A stretch of DNA of 64,000 nucleotides from Lachnoclostridium sp. An76 (GTDB lineage: Bacteria > Bacillota > Clostridia > Lachnospirales > Lachnospiraceae), in assembly GCF_002161355.1 (NCBI RefSeq), contig NZ_NFHL01000002.1:1-64000 (forward strand), read 5' to 3'. The position numbers and the translations under genes are program-made. The notes beneath the pieces were generated by a model, which had not been told where the DNA came from, made no database searches, and saw only the letters and a program-made list of their open reading frames with translations. Below, one piece after another: positions 1 to 9,019 of this stretch (positions are counted from its first letter, which is position 1; the number at the start of each line of letters is the position of its first letter).

Positions 1-82
<82 letters not shown>

Positions 83-248
83 GTGTTTGTTCTGTTCAAG
101 AATTACTGCTAGCAATTCTATCCCTTTACTGTGTTTGGTTCGTTTGAACCGTTCTTAGAAATTTTCTCTTCAAAGAAATTTTCAAGGGTTGTTGTCTATT
201 GTTCAGTTATCAAGGTTCCTGTCGTTCTTTTCAAGCGACAGCTTTGAT

Positions 249-360
249 ATTTTATCAAATCTCATTTCGTTTGTCAAGAACTTTTTTAATTTGTTTTGTT
301 TTTCGCTGTCCCTCACGAGTCAGCTTAGATATATTACCATTTTTACCAAGTGTTTGTCAA
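249..360 (-). promoter_or_regulatory. Tandem rRNA operon promoters
   Basis: Two sigma-A-like promoters face the 16S gene. On the minus strand the upstream one is TTGACA (355-360), an 18-nt spacer and TAATAT (331-336). The downstream one is TTGACA (272-277), a 17-nt spacer and TAAAAT (249-254). Tandem strong promoters are usual for rrn operons. The rest of 83-505 is AT-rich leader in which I see no gene. Confidence 0.75.
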
Positions 361-505
361 CACTTTTTTACAACTTTTTCAAGTTTTCTTCCCGGTACTA
401 TATCTGGTGGTTTTACATGATATTATCCACAATTTAACATTCAACATATAAAAATCACTGGAACTCTCCCAGCGATTCTTTGAATGGTACCGCGATAATA
501 CCAAA

Positions 506-595
506 CGGAGAAGGAGGGATTTGAACCCTCGCGCCGCTACTAACGACCTACTCCCTTTCCAGGGGAGCCCCTTCGGCCAGCTTGGGTACTTCTCC
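506..595 (-). tRNA. tRNA-Ser (anticodon GGA)
   Basis: The 90-nt cloverleaf has a 7-bp acceptor stem GGAGAAG/CTTCTCC, discriminator G, and a long type II variable arm. The T arm contains GGGTTCAAATCCC. The anticodon loop CTGGAAA gives GGA, reading UCC/UCU serine codons. CCA is not encoded. It lies just upstream of the rrn promoters. Confidence 0.95.
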
Positions 596-674
596 AAAAT
601 GTCCGTCATTTAATATACACGATATTGAGCTTATTGTCCAGTACTTTTTTTCCAAATATAAAAATTGAGACATC

Positions 675-1550
675 TTACCGTTTTTTCAGGAAAACACTGA
701 AAACATTCCCCATCCCTTTTGCACTGCTCACCTTAATATATCCACCCTGATCCGTGATGATCTCACGGAACAGATACAGACCGAGCCCAATCCCCTCTTT
801 TACAAAGACCGCATTACCGCCTCTGTAATAGCGCATAAAGATCCTGGGGTATTCTTCTCCTGGTATTTCATTTCCGTAATTCATGATATCGATCCTGACA
901 AACAGCTCGTACGATGTCACTGTAACACATACAGGCATCCCCGGCTCGCCGTATTTGACAGCATTATCCAGTATATTAAAAAGAGCCTCTTCTGTCCACC
1001 GCCTGTCATATACTGCCTGCGCTTCCCGATCTCCTGACATACGGGTAGGCTCGTCGGCAAGGATGATCGCCGGCTTGGCTGACAGCGCCCTCGCGATCGC
1101 CACTCTCTGCTGCTGCCCTCTGGAGAGCTGGTTTGGACAGGACTTCATCTTATGCTCGATCCCCAGCATTTTTGTGATCCGTTTGATATAGGCTGTGTCC
1201 GCTTTATTTCCATCCAGCTTTACCGGCATTACGATATTCTTGTATACATTCAGAACGGATACCAGGTTGTAATTCTGGAAGATAAATCCGATCTTTCTCC
1301 GCCTGAATATAGTCAGTTCATCCGGCTTCATCCCGGAAATATCCTGCCCGTCGATAATAATCTTCCCTTCATCCGGTCTGTCCAGGCCTCCGATCAGATT
1401 TAAAAGCGTTGTCTTCCCGGAACCGCTCGTCCCTACGATCGCGGTAAACTCCCCCTTCTCCACGGAAAAACTGGTGTGGTCGACTGCTTTTACGAGACTT
1501 TCACCTTTTCCGTAATATTTTACAAGCCCTTTTGCTGTCAAAATATCCAT
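675..1550 (-). pseudogene. ABC-transporter ATPase / histidine-kinase chimera
   Basis: A single open frame of 291 codons joins pieces of two unrelated proteins. Residues 1 to about 168 are a FtsE/MacB/BceA-type ABC ATPase with Walker A (GTSGSGKTT), a Q-loop, the signature LSRGQQQR and a Walker B ending IILADEPT. The D- and H-loops are missing. From about residue 180 it becomes the C-terminal HATPase domain of a sensor histidine kinase, with N-box EALFNILDNAVKY, F-box FMRYYRGG and G2 box GIGLGLYL. BceRS-BceAB-type loci keep such genes side by side, so an in-frame deletion between neighbours is the simplest origin. Neither half should work as its parent did, because the ATPase is truncated and the kinase lacks sensor and DHp domains. 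No permease or response regulator is nearby. Confidence 0.85.
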
Positions 1551-1763
1551 AGCTGCTTCTCCTTTTCCTCATTTCTCCTGGTGATACTTATATTTAAACA
1601 AGGACTTCTTACAAACTTCTTACAGTATTGCGTTTTATATTCCGGGGATATACGGGGAAGGCTCCTTCACATAGACATTTACAGGAACGCGCCTTTTTGC
1701 AGGCACACACAGACTGGTAAACAAAAAAACAAAACGGAAGCCTTTCAGCTTCCGTCCTAAAAA

Positions 1764-1849
1764 CGGAGAGGGTGGGATTCGAACCCACGCGCCCTTTCGG
1801 ACAAACGGTTTTCAAGACCGCCTCGTTATGACCACTTCGATACCTCTCC
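1764..1849 (-). tRNA. tRNA-Ser (anticodon TGA)
   Basis: An 86-nt type II tRNA with acceptor stem GGAGAGG/CCTCTCC, discriminator G, a long variable arm, T-arm GGGTTCGAATCCC and anticodon loop CTTGAAA. Anticodon TGA reads UCA serine codons. CCA is not encoded. It is the second serine tRNA within 1.3 kb. Confidence 0.95.
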
Positions 1850-1930
1850 ATATATACGCCGCAGATAAGATACTTTACTATATTTTCCCTGTGCGACGCT
1901 GTTTATTCTAACACAGATATAAAATCCATG

Positions 1931-2632
1931 TCAATACCTGTTTTTCAAAAACCCTTCCGCCGTCCCGAGATCTTCCGGTGTGGTGATCTTTATATTCTCA
2001 TACGAGCCATAAAAAAGCCTGACCGGAAAATCCAGCATCTGCTCTACCACCATAGCGTCATCCGTGACCGCCGGATGTCCTTTCTCCATGAGCAGACGGT
2101 ACGCTTCTTTGACAAGAGCCGTCTCAAACACCTGAGGGGTCTGGACGACCCAGACCCTGCTCCGGTCAGGCGTATCCGCCACAAAGCCGTTTTCATCCGC
2201 GATCTTGACCGTATCTTTTGCAGGCATTCCCGCCACGCATGCCCGGTCAACGCTTACGCATTCATATCCCCGCCGGATGGTCTCTTCGTCCACGAAAGGT
2301 CTTGCACCGTCATGGATGAAAACAAACCCATCGGCTTTTGCCTCCTGAAGCCCGTTCCAGACAGAATCATATCTCTCCGCCCCTCCGGAGACAATCTTCT
2401 TCACTTTGGACAGCCCATACCTGTCTATGATCTCCTTCCGGCAGTACTCTTCTTCTCCGCTGCCTGTAACAAGGATGACCTCATCGATCAGCTCAGAGTC
2501 CTCAAATGCTTTCAGAGAATAATAGAGCACCGGTCTCCCACCCATGAGCAGATACTGCTTGTGCACTTTTGTTCCCATCCGCTTCCCGCTGCCCCCGGCA
2601 AGCACGATAGCTGTGCAGAATTTCTTTTCCAT
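1931..2632 (-). CDS. ispD: 2-C-methyl-D-erythritol 4-phosphate cytidylyltransferase
   Basis: IspD joins MEP and CTP to make CDP-ME in the cytosolic MEP isoprenoid pathway. The 233-residue protein is of normal length. It has the nucleotide-binding loop LAGGSGKRMG near residue 10, a FIHDGARPFV segment, AKDTVK, TPQVF and TDDAMVVE, all typical of the family. The start is the ATG at 2632, 6-7 nt after GGGAGG; a longer in-frame extension upstream has no ribosome-binding site. It lies 100 bp downstream of tsaD in the same direction and may be the last gene of that cluster. Confidence 0.93.
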   Translation of the reverse strand: MEKKFCTAIVLAGGSGKRMGTKVHKQYLLMGGRPVLYYSLKAFEDSELIDEVILVTGSGEEEYCRKEIIDRYGLSKVKKIVSGGAERYDSVWNGLQEAKADGFVFIHDGARPFVDEETIRRGYECVSVDRACVAGMPAKDTVKIADENGFVADTPDRSRVWVVQTPQVFETALVKEAYRLLMEKGHPAVTDDAMVVEQMLDFPVRLFYGSYENIKITTPEDLGTAEGFLKNRY

Positions 2633-2732
2633 ATACGCCCTCCCGGATAATTCCGCTTTTCTCCTGCTCTCATCCGCCGCCACGGAGCCAGCCTTTCTCC
2701 AGCTCTCATCCTCTCCGCGGAATCAGTCTTTC

Positions 2733-3761
2733 CTACCGCTCGCCCAGTTTCAGGTTCGGCACTGCATTCAGATCCCATCCATGCCTTGTGCCCGCGAGAT
2801 ACTCGTAATACGCCGCAGCTCCGATCATTGCCGCATTGTCAGTGCAATAGATCGGCGACGGGCGGTAAAAACGGATCTCCCGCTCTTTGCACGCCTGTTC
2901 CATAGCTTCCCTGAGCGCAGTATTCGAAGCCACCCCGCCTGCGATGGCAAACTTATACACGCCATAGTCTTCTGCCGCCCTCATGGAATTCTCCACCAGG
3001 ACTTCTACGACCGCCTTCTGGAAGGAAGCCGCGATGTCCGCAGGATCGAAGCTCTCACCTTTCATTTTACAGCCGTTGATGTAATTCAGCACCGCGGATT
3101 TCAGTCCGCTGAAACTGAAATCATACTGCGCGCCTTCGATATGTGCTTTCGGGAACTTCACTGCGTCCAGATTTCCTTCTTTTGCGATCCGGTCGATCTT
3201 CGGTCCTCCCGGATAGCCCAGACCGATTGCACGGGCAACCTTGTCATACGCCTCTCCCGCCGCGTCGTCCCGTGTGCGCCCGAGGATCTCATATTTCCCA
3301 TACTCCGCCACACGGACAAGATGGGTATGCCCGCCTGACGCGACGAGACAGAGGAAAGGCGGCTCCAGATCCGGATGCTCGATATAATTCGCAGAGATAT
3401 GCCCCTCGATATGATGCACTCCCACCAGAGGGAGATTCCGGGCATACGCGATGGCTTTCGCCTCTGCCACTCCCACAAGAAGCGCTCCCACAAGCCCGGG
3501 GCCATAGGTTACGCCTACCGCGTCGATGTCGTCCAATGTCACCTCCGCCTCTTTCAGCGCCTCCTCGATCACCTGGTTGATCTTTTCGATATGTTTCCTT
3601 GATGCGATCTCGGGCACGACTCCGCCGTACAGCTTGTGAAGGTCGATCTGGGATGAGATGACATTGGAGAGGACTTCTCTCCCGTTGTGGACCACCGCTG
3701 CCGCAGTCTCATCGCAGGACGTCTCGATGGCCAGGATATTGATATCTCTTATCTCTTTCAT
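2733..3761 (-). CDS. tsaD: tRNA N6-adenosine threonylcarbamoyltransferase
   Basis: TsaD transfers threonylcarbamoyl from TC-AMP to A37 of ANN-decoding tRNAs, working with TsaB and TsaE. The 342 residues match the family length. It begins [17 protein letters not shown], carries the metal-binding motif HHIEGH near residue 111 and the ASKHA nucleotide-binding pattern [12 protein letters not shown] near residue 273. It starts 10 nt after the rnz stop. TsaB (fused to RimI) and TsaE are encoded 1.4-3 kb upstream on the same strand, so most of the t6A machinery is together; TsaC is not in the window. Confidence 0.96.
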   Translation of the reverse strand: MKEIRDINILAIETSCDETAAAVVHNGREVLSNVISSQIDLHKLYGGVVPEIASRKHIEKINQVIEEALKEAEVTLDDIDAVGVTYGPGLVGALLVGVAEAKAIAYARNLPLVGVHHIEGHISANYIEHPDLEPPFLCLVASGGHTHLVRVAEYGKYEILGRTRDDAAGEAYDKVARAIGLGYPGGPKIDRIAKEGNLDAVKFPKAHIEGAQYDFSFSGLKSAVLNYINGCKMKGESFDPADIAASFQKAVVEVLVENSMRAAEDYGVYKFAIAGGVASNTALREAMEQACKEREIRFYRPSPIYCTDNAAMIGAAAYYEYLAGTRHGWDLNAVPNLKLGER

Positions 3762-3771
3762 GTTACGCCTC

Positions 3772-4680
3772 TCAATCTTTAAACATCAGCTCTGTTGACA
3801 TTCCGTCTTTCCCCGCCTTTGCAGCCGGGAATATGCGGCGCACCTCCTCCATATAAGGCTCCGGCCGGGTCAGGGACGGGCTGTAATGGGTCAGCCACAT
3901 TTCTCCCACCTGTGCGTCTGCCGCGATCTGTGCCGCTTCGTAAAATGTCATATGTTTATATTCCGCCGCTTTGGCAGCCTTCTCTTTCTCCCCATACATC
4001 CCTTCACAGATAAAGAGATCCGATTTTTCTGCATTTCTGCGGATAGATTCCGTGGGCCTCGTATCTGTGGTGTAAGTCAGCTTCAGGCCCTTCCGAGGGG
4101 GACCCAGTACCATATCCGGGGTAAACACCCCTTCTTCCGCCTTGATCGTCTCTCCATTCTGGAGCCTGCTCCAGTACGGAAGCGGGATATTCCGGGCTTT
4201 CGCCTTCGCCGCGTCGAATTTCCCCGCGCGGTCGATCTCCAGGGTATACCCGTAGCAGAGTACATTGTGGTTGACGCGGAACGCCTTCAGGCGGTATCCG
4301 TTCATCTCAAAAGTCTGCTCCGCCCCTTCGATCTCTCTGCAAACGATCGGGAAAGGCAGCTCCGGCGCGATCACGCGCAGGCTCCCCACCACACGCTCCA
4401 GTCCTTTCGGCCCGATCAGCGTAAGGGGCTCCCGCCGGTCCGCGTTCCCCATAGTAAGGAGCAGCCCCGGGAGGCCGCTGATATGATCCCCGTGATAATG
4501 GGTAAAACAGATCACATCGATGGGCTTGAAGCTCCACCCTTTTTCTTTCACCGCCACCTGGGTTCCTTCCCCGCAGTCGATCAGCAGGCTGCTGCCGTTA
4601 AAGCGGGTCATCAGCGCTGTCAGGTAACGGTACGGGAGCGGCATCATCCCGCCGCACCCGAGCAAACATACATCTAACAT
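3772..4680 (-). CDS. rnz: Ribonuclease Z
   Basis: RNase Z is the zinc endonuclease that trims tRNA 3' trailers. The 302-residue protein has the beta-lactamase-fold motif [15 protein letters not shown] near residues 60-74, an early GCGG turn, LIDCGEGTQ and a late LTHYSP segment, all typical of the ElaC family. Both local tRNA genes lack encoded CCA, which suits RNase Z processing followed by CCA addition. It sits between a small zinc protein and tsaD. Confidence 0.93.
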   Translation of the reverse strand: MLDVCLLGCGGMMPLPYRYLTALMTRFNGSSLLIDCGEGTQVAVKEKGWSFKPIDVICFTHYHGDHISGLPGLLLTMGNADRREPLTLIGPKGLERVVGSLRVIAPELPFPIVCREIEGAEQTFEMNGYRLKAFRVNHNVLCYGYTLEIDRAGKFDAAKAKARNIPLPYWSRLQNGETIKAEEGVFTPDMVLGPPRKGLKLTYTTDTRPTESIRRNAEKSDLFICEGMYGEKEKAAKAAEYKHMTFYEAAQIAADAQVGEMWLTHYSPSLTRPEPYMEEVRRIFPAAKAGKDGMSTELMFKD

Positions 4681-4726
4681 TTGATCCCTCTGTTTTCTAT
4701 TTCTAAAAATCCGTATGATTTTTCTG

Positions 4727-4969
4727 TCATTCCGCTTTGTTCTCTATCTCCGCAGGCAGCTTAAAAGACGCGAGCAGCCTGTCATAGCATTCCTCGCACA
4801 GGTCAAAGCTGTGTCTCTCACCGTCTTTTTCGGAAAAATATCCCCATTCCTGATCCACACTGAATACCCCTTCCCTGGGATATCCGTCCACTACCGGGAT
4901 TTCTTTTCCGCACTGGTTGCAGATGATTTTTTTAATTTCTTTTGTTTCTTTTATCTGATACTGGCGCAT
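4727..4969 (-). CDS. Small zinc-finger protein of unknown function
   Basis: An 80-residue cytosolic protein with two cysteine pairs, CNQCGKEI near residue 17 and CEECYDRLL near residue 58, which could bind one zinc ion like a treble-clef or ribbon. I do not recognise a named function. The ATG at 4969 follows AGGAGG with 7-nt spacing, a strong ribosome-binding site. It lies between tsaB-rimI and rnz in a run of same-strand tRNA-maturation genes, which may only reflect cotranscription. Confidence 0.75.
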   Translation of the reverse strand: MRQYQIKETKEIKKIICNQCGKEIPVVDGYPREGVFSVDQEWGYFSEKDGERHSFDLCEECYDRLLASFKLPAEIENKAE

Positions 4970-5148
4970 ACATCTTCCTCCTGTAAAAAACAGTCTTGTT
5001 CTCTGTTACGCCTAAAGTATATCTGACCGGACCGCAGATTCCTACTGGGAACTGCTGCCGGTACTGTGGCCCGATTTCCAGCCGCCATATACACCGGCGC
5101 CTGCTTTGGAACGTCAATGCTTACACGCCTGCGCTGGCGACGCTGCGC

Positions 5149-6357
5149 TTATTCTGCCTCTCCCGCGCTGTCTTCCCCGGTCTCCACCGGGCGGCTCATA
5201 AGAATGGCGTCTTCCGTCGGATTCTCATAAAACCGCTGCCGGATGCCATCTTCTGCAAATCCCGCCTTAACATAAAGCGCCCTTGCCGCCGTGTTGCCCG
5301 CCCGCACGTCCAGGAGGATCTTCCTGATCCCGCCGGACCTGCAGATCACTTCCAGTTCCTTTAAAAGGGCACTGGCAACCCCCTGCCTCTGCATCTCTTT
5401 TGCCACAGCGATCCGCGCGATCTCCGCCTCGTCTGTCGCCGTATACGCCAGCAGATACCCTGCGGCGCGCCCTGCTTTCTCCGCCATCAGGCAGATCGCG
5501 TTCGGCTGTGCCAGAGTCTCAAGGACCGATTTTTCACTCCATGCATCCGGGAAGAGCTGATGCTCCATCTCTGCCACTGCCGCCCCATCCTCCATTGTCA
5601 TTTTGCGGACCTCGGGCACCGCATTTTTCTCCCGCTGCGCCCTCTCCCGCTCTGCCTGGGACACCCGCAGGTACTCCGGCTTATGCTCTGCCGCTGTCTC
5701 ATACCAGCCTTCACGGTAATATCGGATCCCCAGCGCCCCGACTGCTGCCGCTCGCTGTCGGTTCATGTACGATGGGGCAAAAAAGAACGGTACTTTCAGT
5801 CCTTCAGCAAGCCTCTCTCTGTACACCGGGACACCGTCTCCCAAAAACACTACGCGTTTCCCATAGATATTCAGACGCCGGATCAGTTCCTCCACTGATA
5901 CTGCCATCTGCACGCGCACCACTTTAAAGCGGTATCTCATCTCCTCCGTATCTTCCGCCGCGCGCTCGGGGACAAAGGTATAGATCCCTGTGTAGACCTG
6001 GCTCCGCCTTGCATCCATGATCGGGCAGATGATATCCTCGCACCCGTAGACACTGTAAGCCATCGCATCCACTGTCGGCACATGGACCAGCGGTTTACCC
6101 AGCGCAAGCCCCAGGCCCTTTGCCGTCGCCGAGCCGATCCTCAGCCCGGTAAAGGATCCCGGGCCGCCAGACACCGCGATAGCATCGATCGTCGACAGAT
6201 CGATCTCCACCATGCGCACCATCTCGTCGATCATCGGCAGAAGCGTCTGTGAGTGTGTCTTTTTATAATTAATCGTATATTCCGCGACCGTCTGCTCATC
6301 CTCTACGATCGCAGCCGTAGCTGTCAGCCCTGAGCTGTCTATCGCCAATACTCTCAT
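5149..6357 (-). CDS. tsaB-rimI: TsaB-RimI fusion (t6A factor plus N-acetyltransferase)
   Basis: The 402 residues hold two domains. Residues 1 to about 235 are TsaB, the inactive TsaD homologue that scaffolds t6A synthesis (start MRVLAIDSSGLTATAAIV, AVSGGPGSFTGLRIG near residue 63). From about residue 248 there is a GNAT acetyltransferase of RimI type (VRKMTMEDGAAVAEME, the acetyl-CoA loop EMQRQGVASALLKELE, then NTAARALYVKAGFAEDG). The two genes are usually neighbours but separate; here there is no stop or start between them. RimI acetylates the N-terminus of ribosomal protein S18. tsaE ends 25 nt upstream. Confidence 0.92.
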   Translation of the reverse strand: MRVLAIDSSGLTATAAIVEDEQTVAEYTINYKKTHSQTLLPMIDEMVRMVEIDLSTIDAIAVSGGPGSFTGLRIGSATAKGLGLALGKPLVHVPTVDAMAYSVYGCEDIICPIMDARRSQVYTGIYTFVPERAAEDTEEMRYRFKVVRVQMAVSVEELIRRLNIYGKRVVFLGDGVPVYRERLAEGLKVPFFFAPSYMNRQRAAAVGALGIRYYREGWYETAAEHKPEYLRVSQAERERAQREKNAVPEVRKMTMEDGAAVAEMEHQLFPDAWSEKSVLETLAQPNAICLMAEKAGRAAGYLLAYTATDEAEIARIAVAKEMQRQGVASALLKELEVICRSGGIRKILLDVRAGNTAARALYVKAGFAEDGIRQRFYENPTEDAILMSRPVETGEDSAGEAE

Positions 6358-6382
6358 AGTCTGTCCTGCTTTCTATTCCCAT

Positions 6383-6811
6383 TCATTCTCTCTGCGCCAC
6401 TGTGATCCTCCGGTAGTCAAACCCTCGCTCCAGGTCTTTCTCGATCAGGATCTCCGTGCGCTTCTCCGGAAGGATCTCGCTGATCAGGTCCGCCCACTCG
6501 ATCAGGGAGACTCCCTCTCCCATCACATAGTCGTCAAAGCCGACCTCTTCCATCTCTTCCACGTCGCCGATCCGATACACGTCAAAGTGATAGAAGGGCA
6601 GCCTTCCGCCGTCGTATTCCTGGACGATCGTAAATGTCGGGCTGTTCACCGGCTCTTCGATCCCGAGCCCTTTTGCCAGTCCCTGGGTAAACACGGTCTT
6701 CCCGACTCCCAGATCTCCCGTCAGGGTAAACACCTGACCGGCGTATGCCTTTTCTCCCAGCTCTTTTCCCACGCGGAATGTCTCTTCCGGGGAATTGGTC
6801 TCTATCACCAT
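6383..6811 (-). CDS. tsaE: tRNA threonylcarbamoyladenosine biosynthesis ATPase
   Basis: TsaE is the P-loop ATPase that drives the TsaBD complex. The protein has 142 residues with Walker A GDLGVGKTVFTQGLA near residues 32-46, the conserved NSPTFTIVQEY, and YHFDVYRI followed by SLIEWAD. The ATG at 6811 follows AAAGGAG. The 207 bp between this gene and the purine genes has no gene that I can support. Confidence 0.95.
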   Translation of the reverse strand: MVIETNSPEETFRVGKELGEKAYAGQVFTLTGDLGVGKTVFTQGLAKGLGIEEPVNSPTFTIVQEYDGGRLPFYHFDVYRIGDVEEMEEVGFDDYVMGEGVSLIEWADLISEILPEKRTEILIEKDLERGFDYRRITVAQRE

Positions 6812-7018
6812 ATGCGTACTCCTTTCTCAACGATATCCTCTGCCGGCATATCTGCACTCTATCCTCAGGGATATACAGCTCCGTGGGCATACCCATACCC
6901 GCGCGCTCCTTCCCGTTGCACGCCGCCTCACACGCAATGCGGCAGCCGGCGCGCATCCCTTTGTCTTACCGGACTTTCCCGGTCTGCGTCCTGCCGGCTG
7001 CCTTACTGCATCCTTCTT

Positions 7019-8197
7019 TTAGTGATGGAACAGACGGATCCCTGTAAATGCCATCACCATGCCGTATTTATTGCATGTCTCGATCACATTGTCATCCCGC
7101 ACGGAACCGCCCGGCTGCGCGATGTATTTCACGCCGCTCTTGTGTGCGCGCTCGATATTGTCACCAAACGGGAAGAACGCGTCTGAACCAAGAGACACAT
7201 CTGTCATCTTGTCCAGCCATGCCCGCTTCTCCTCGCGTGTAAACACTTCCGGTTTCTCTGTAAAAATATTTTCCCACGCGCCGTCAGCGAGGACATCCAT
7301 GTACTCCTCCCCGATGTACAGATCGATCGCATTATCCCTGTCCGCACGCTTGATGCCCTCTTTGAACGGGAGACCCATTACCTTCGGGCACTGTCTGAGC
7401 CACCAGTTGTCCGCCTTCTGTCCGGCGAGGCGTGTACAGTGGATACGTGACTGCTGCCCCGCTCCGATGCCGATCGCCTGTCCGTCCTTTACATAGCAGA
7501 CAGAGTTGGACTGTGTATATTTCAGGGTGATCATAGCGATCGCCAGATCCACTTTCGCCGCGTCTGTAAGCTCTTTGTTGTCTGTAACGATGTTAGAGAA
7601 GAAATCCTTATCAATATGCAGTTCATTCCTTCCCTGTTCAAATGTAATGCCGTACACTTCCTTGCGCTCCAGCGCCGCGGGCACATAATCCGGATCGATC
7701 TGGATCACATTGTAGTTTCCTTTTTTCTTCTGCTTTAAAAGTTCCAGCGCTTCCGGCTCATATCCTGGCGCGATCACGCCGTCAGACACTTCGCGCTTGA
7801 TCAGCCTTGCGGTATCTGCATCGCAGACATCGGACAGCGCGATGAAATCACCGAAAGATGACATCCTGTCCGCGCCTCTCGCACGCGCATAGGCGCACGC
7901 CAGCGGCGAAAGCTCTCCCAGGTCATCCACCCAGTAGATCTTCGCCAGCGTCTCGGAAAGAGGCAGTCCGACTGCCGCTCCCGCCGGGGACACATGCTTA
8001 AATGATGTCGCCGCCGGAAGCCCGGTCGCTTTTTTCAGCTCGGAAACGAGCTGCCAGCCGTTAAAAGCATCCAGGAAGTTGATATATCCCGGACGCCCGC
8101 ACAGCACCTCGATCGGCAGGTCGCTTCCATCATTCATGTAGATCCTGGACGGCTTCTGGTTCGGGTTGCATCCGTATTTCAGTTCTAATTCTTTCAT
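7019..8197 (-). CDS. purH: AICAR formyltransferase (single-domain PurH type)
   Basis: A 392-residue protein matching the stand-alone phosphoribosylaminoimidazolecarboxamide formyltransferase found in Clostridia. It carries the transformylase core (KYGCNPNQKPSRIY, TSFKHVSPAGAAVG, KYTQSNSVCYVKDGQ, IGIGAGQQSRIHCTRLA, SDAFFPFGDNIERA) but no IMP cyclohydrolase domain. The product FAICAR is closed to IMP by the next gene upstream. Start chosen at the ATG at 8197, preceded by AAGGAG about 11 nt away; the frame extends further but without a better site. Confidence 0.93.
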   Translation of the reverse strand: MKELELKYGCNPNQKPSRIYMNDGSDLPIEVLCGRPGYINFLDAFNGWQLVSELKKATGLPAATSFKHVSPAGAAVGLPLSETLAKIYWVDDLGELSPLACAYARARGADRMSSFGDFIALSDVCDADTARLIKREVSDGVIAPGYEPEALELLKQKKKGNYNVIQIDPDYVPAALERKEVYGITFEQGRNELHIDKDFFSNIVTDNKELTDAAKVDLAIAMITLKYTQSNSVCYVKDGQAIGIGAGQQSRIHCTRLAGQKADNWWLRQCPKVMGLPFKEGIKRADRDNAIDLYIGEEYMDVLADGAWENIFTEKPEVFTREEKRAWLDKMTDVSLGSDAFFPFGDNIERAHKSGVKYIAQPGGSVRDDNVIETCNKYGMVMAFTGIRLFHH

Positions 8198-8247
8198 CTT
8201 TTTATCCGCTCCTTTTCTTCTGAATCCATCTTCCAGTTCAATGTCAG

Positions 8248-8961
8248 TCACTGGTTTTTATTTACGATCTTCGTCTCATATTTCCCTGTCTCGATGTCGA
8301 TATAGCGGACAAAAAGGGAAACTTTATTTTCCTCGTTCAGGCTGTTCCAGAGAAGGTCAGTAAACGCGTCCATATCATCGGAAATGCCGATCAGTTTCGG
8401 CTCGCCCTCAAAACTCGGGAGCGGATCTCCGTCACACATGTACGTATGGATGAAATGCCCTTCTCCCGCCGCCGGATTTTCATAGGCAAATGTATACCGG
8501 CTGCAGCTGTCCGGGCTGCCGTTATTGCTCTTTAAAATAGACATGGCATAATTATATGTGCCATTTTCTATATGCATGATCCCGGAGATGCGGGGCGTGT
8601 AGTTCGGTCCGTCCGGCTCGAACTCTCTTGTGCGCAGAGACTGTTCAAAAGTAAGCTGCTTATCCATGCCCTCATAGATCGTATCCGTCTGATCGCCGTT
8701 TGTCACGATCGTCTTATTGCCGAGAACACGCACCGGAGCGTAGATGATCAGGCTCGGATCTGTCAGCTTCGAAGGATCAAACGCCTGTGTGCGGATCCCC
8801 TCTCCGTCCTCCACGAAAATACGGTTCCTGCTGTTCTCGCTCCTCCCCATGATGAAATAAGCTGTAACTGCCTTCTTCCCGTCAGGGGTCTTCCCTATGA
8901 TGATCCCTCTCCCGGGATATGAATTGTTTTTCAGTTCTTCCTCAATAGACAGCATCTTCAT
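8248..8961 (-). CDS. purO: IMP cyclohydrolase, PurO type
   Basis: A 237-residue protein of the archaeal-type IMP cyclohydrolase fold, which closes FAICAR to IMP, the last step of de novo purine synthesis. Family pattern: NSYPGRGIIIGKTPDGKKAV, YFIMGRSENSRNRIF, and NGTYNYAMSILKSN later. With the separate formyltransferase just downstream (50-nt gap) it replaces the bifunctional PurH of most bacteria. The ATG at 8961 follows AAGGAG; the frame runs further upstream without a plausible start. Confidence 0.9.
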   Translation of the reverse strand: MKMLSIEEELKNNSYPGRGIIIGKTPDGKKAVTAYFIMGRSENSRNRIFVEDGEGIRTQAFDPSKLTDPSLIIYAPVRVLGNKTIVTNGDQTDTIYEGMDKQLTFEQSLRTREFEPDGPNYTPRISGIMHIENGTYNYAMSILKSNNGSPDSCSRYTFAYENPAAGEGHFIHTYMCDGDPLPSFEGEPKLIGISDDMDAFTDLLWNSLNEENKVSLFVRYIDIETGKYETKIVNKNQ

Positions 8962-9019
8962 CGCGCTGCATCTCCTTTCTTTACGAATCGTTGGTTTCTT
9001 AAATCTATTTCTTACTCTG

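Noticed and set aside
675..1550. The ABC-kinase chimera as a functional new sensor-transporter
   Set aside because: The ATPase lacks D- and H-loops and the kinase lacks sensor and His-phosphotransfer domains, and there is no permease or response regulator nearby.
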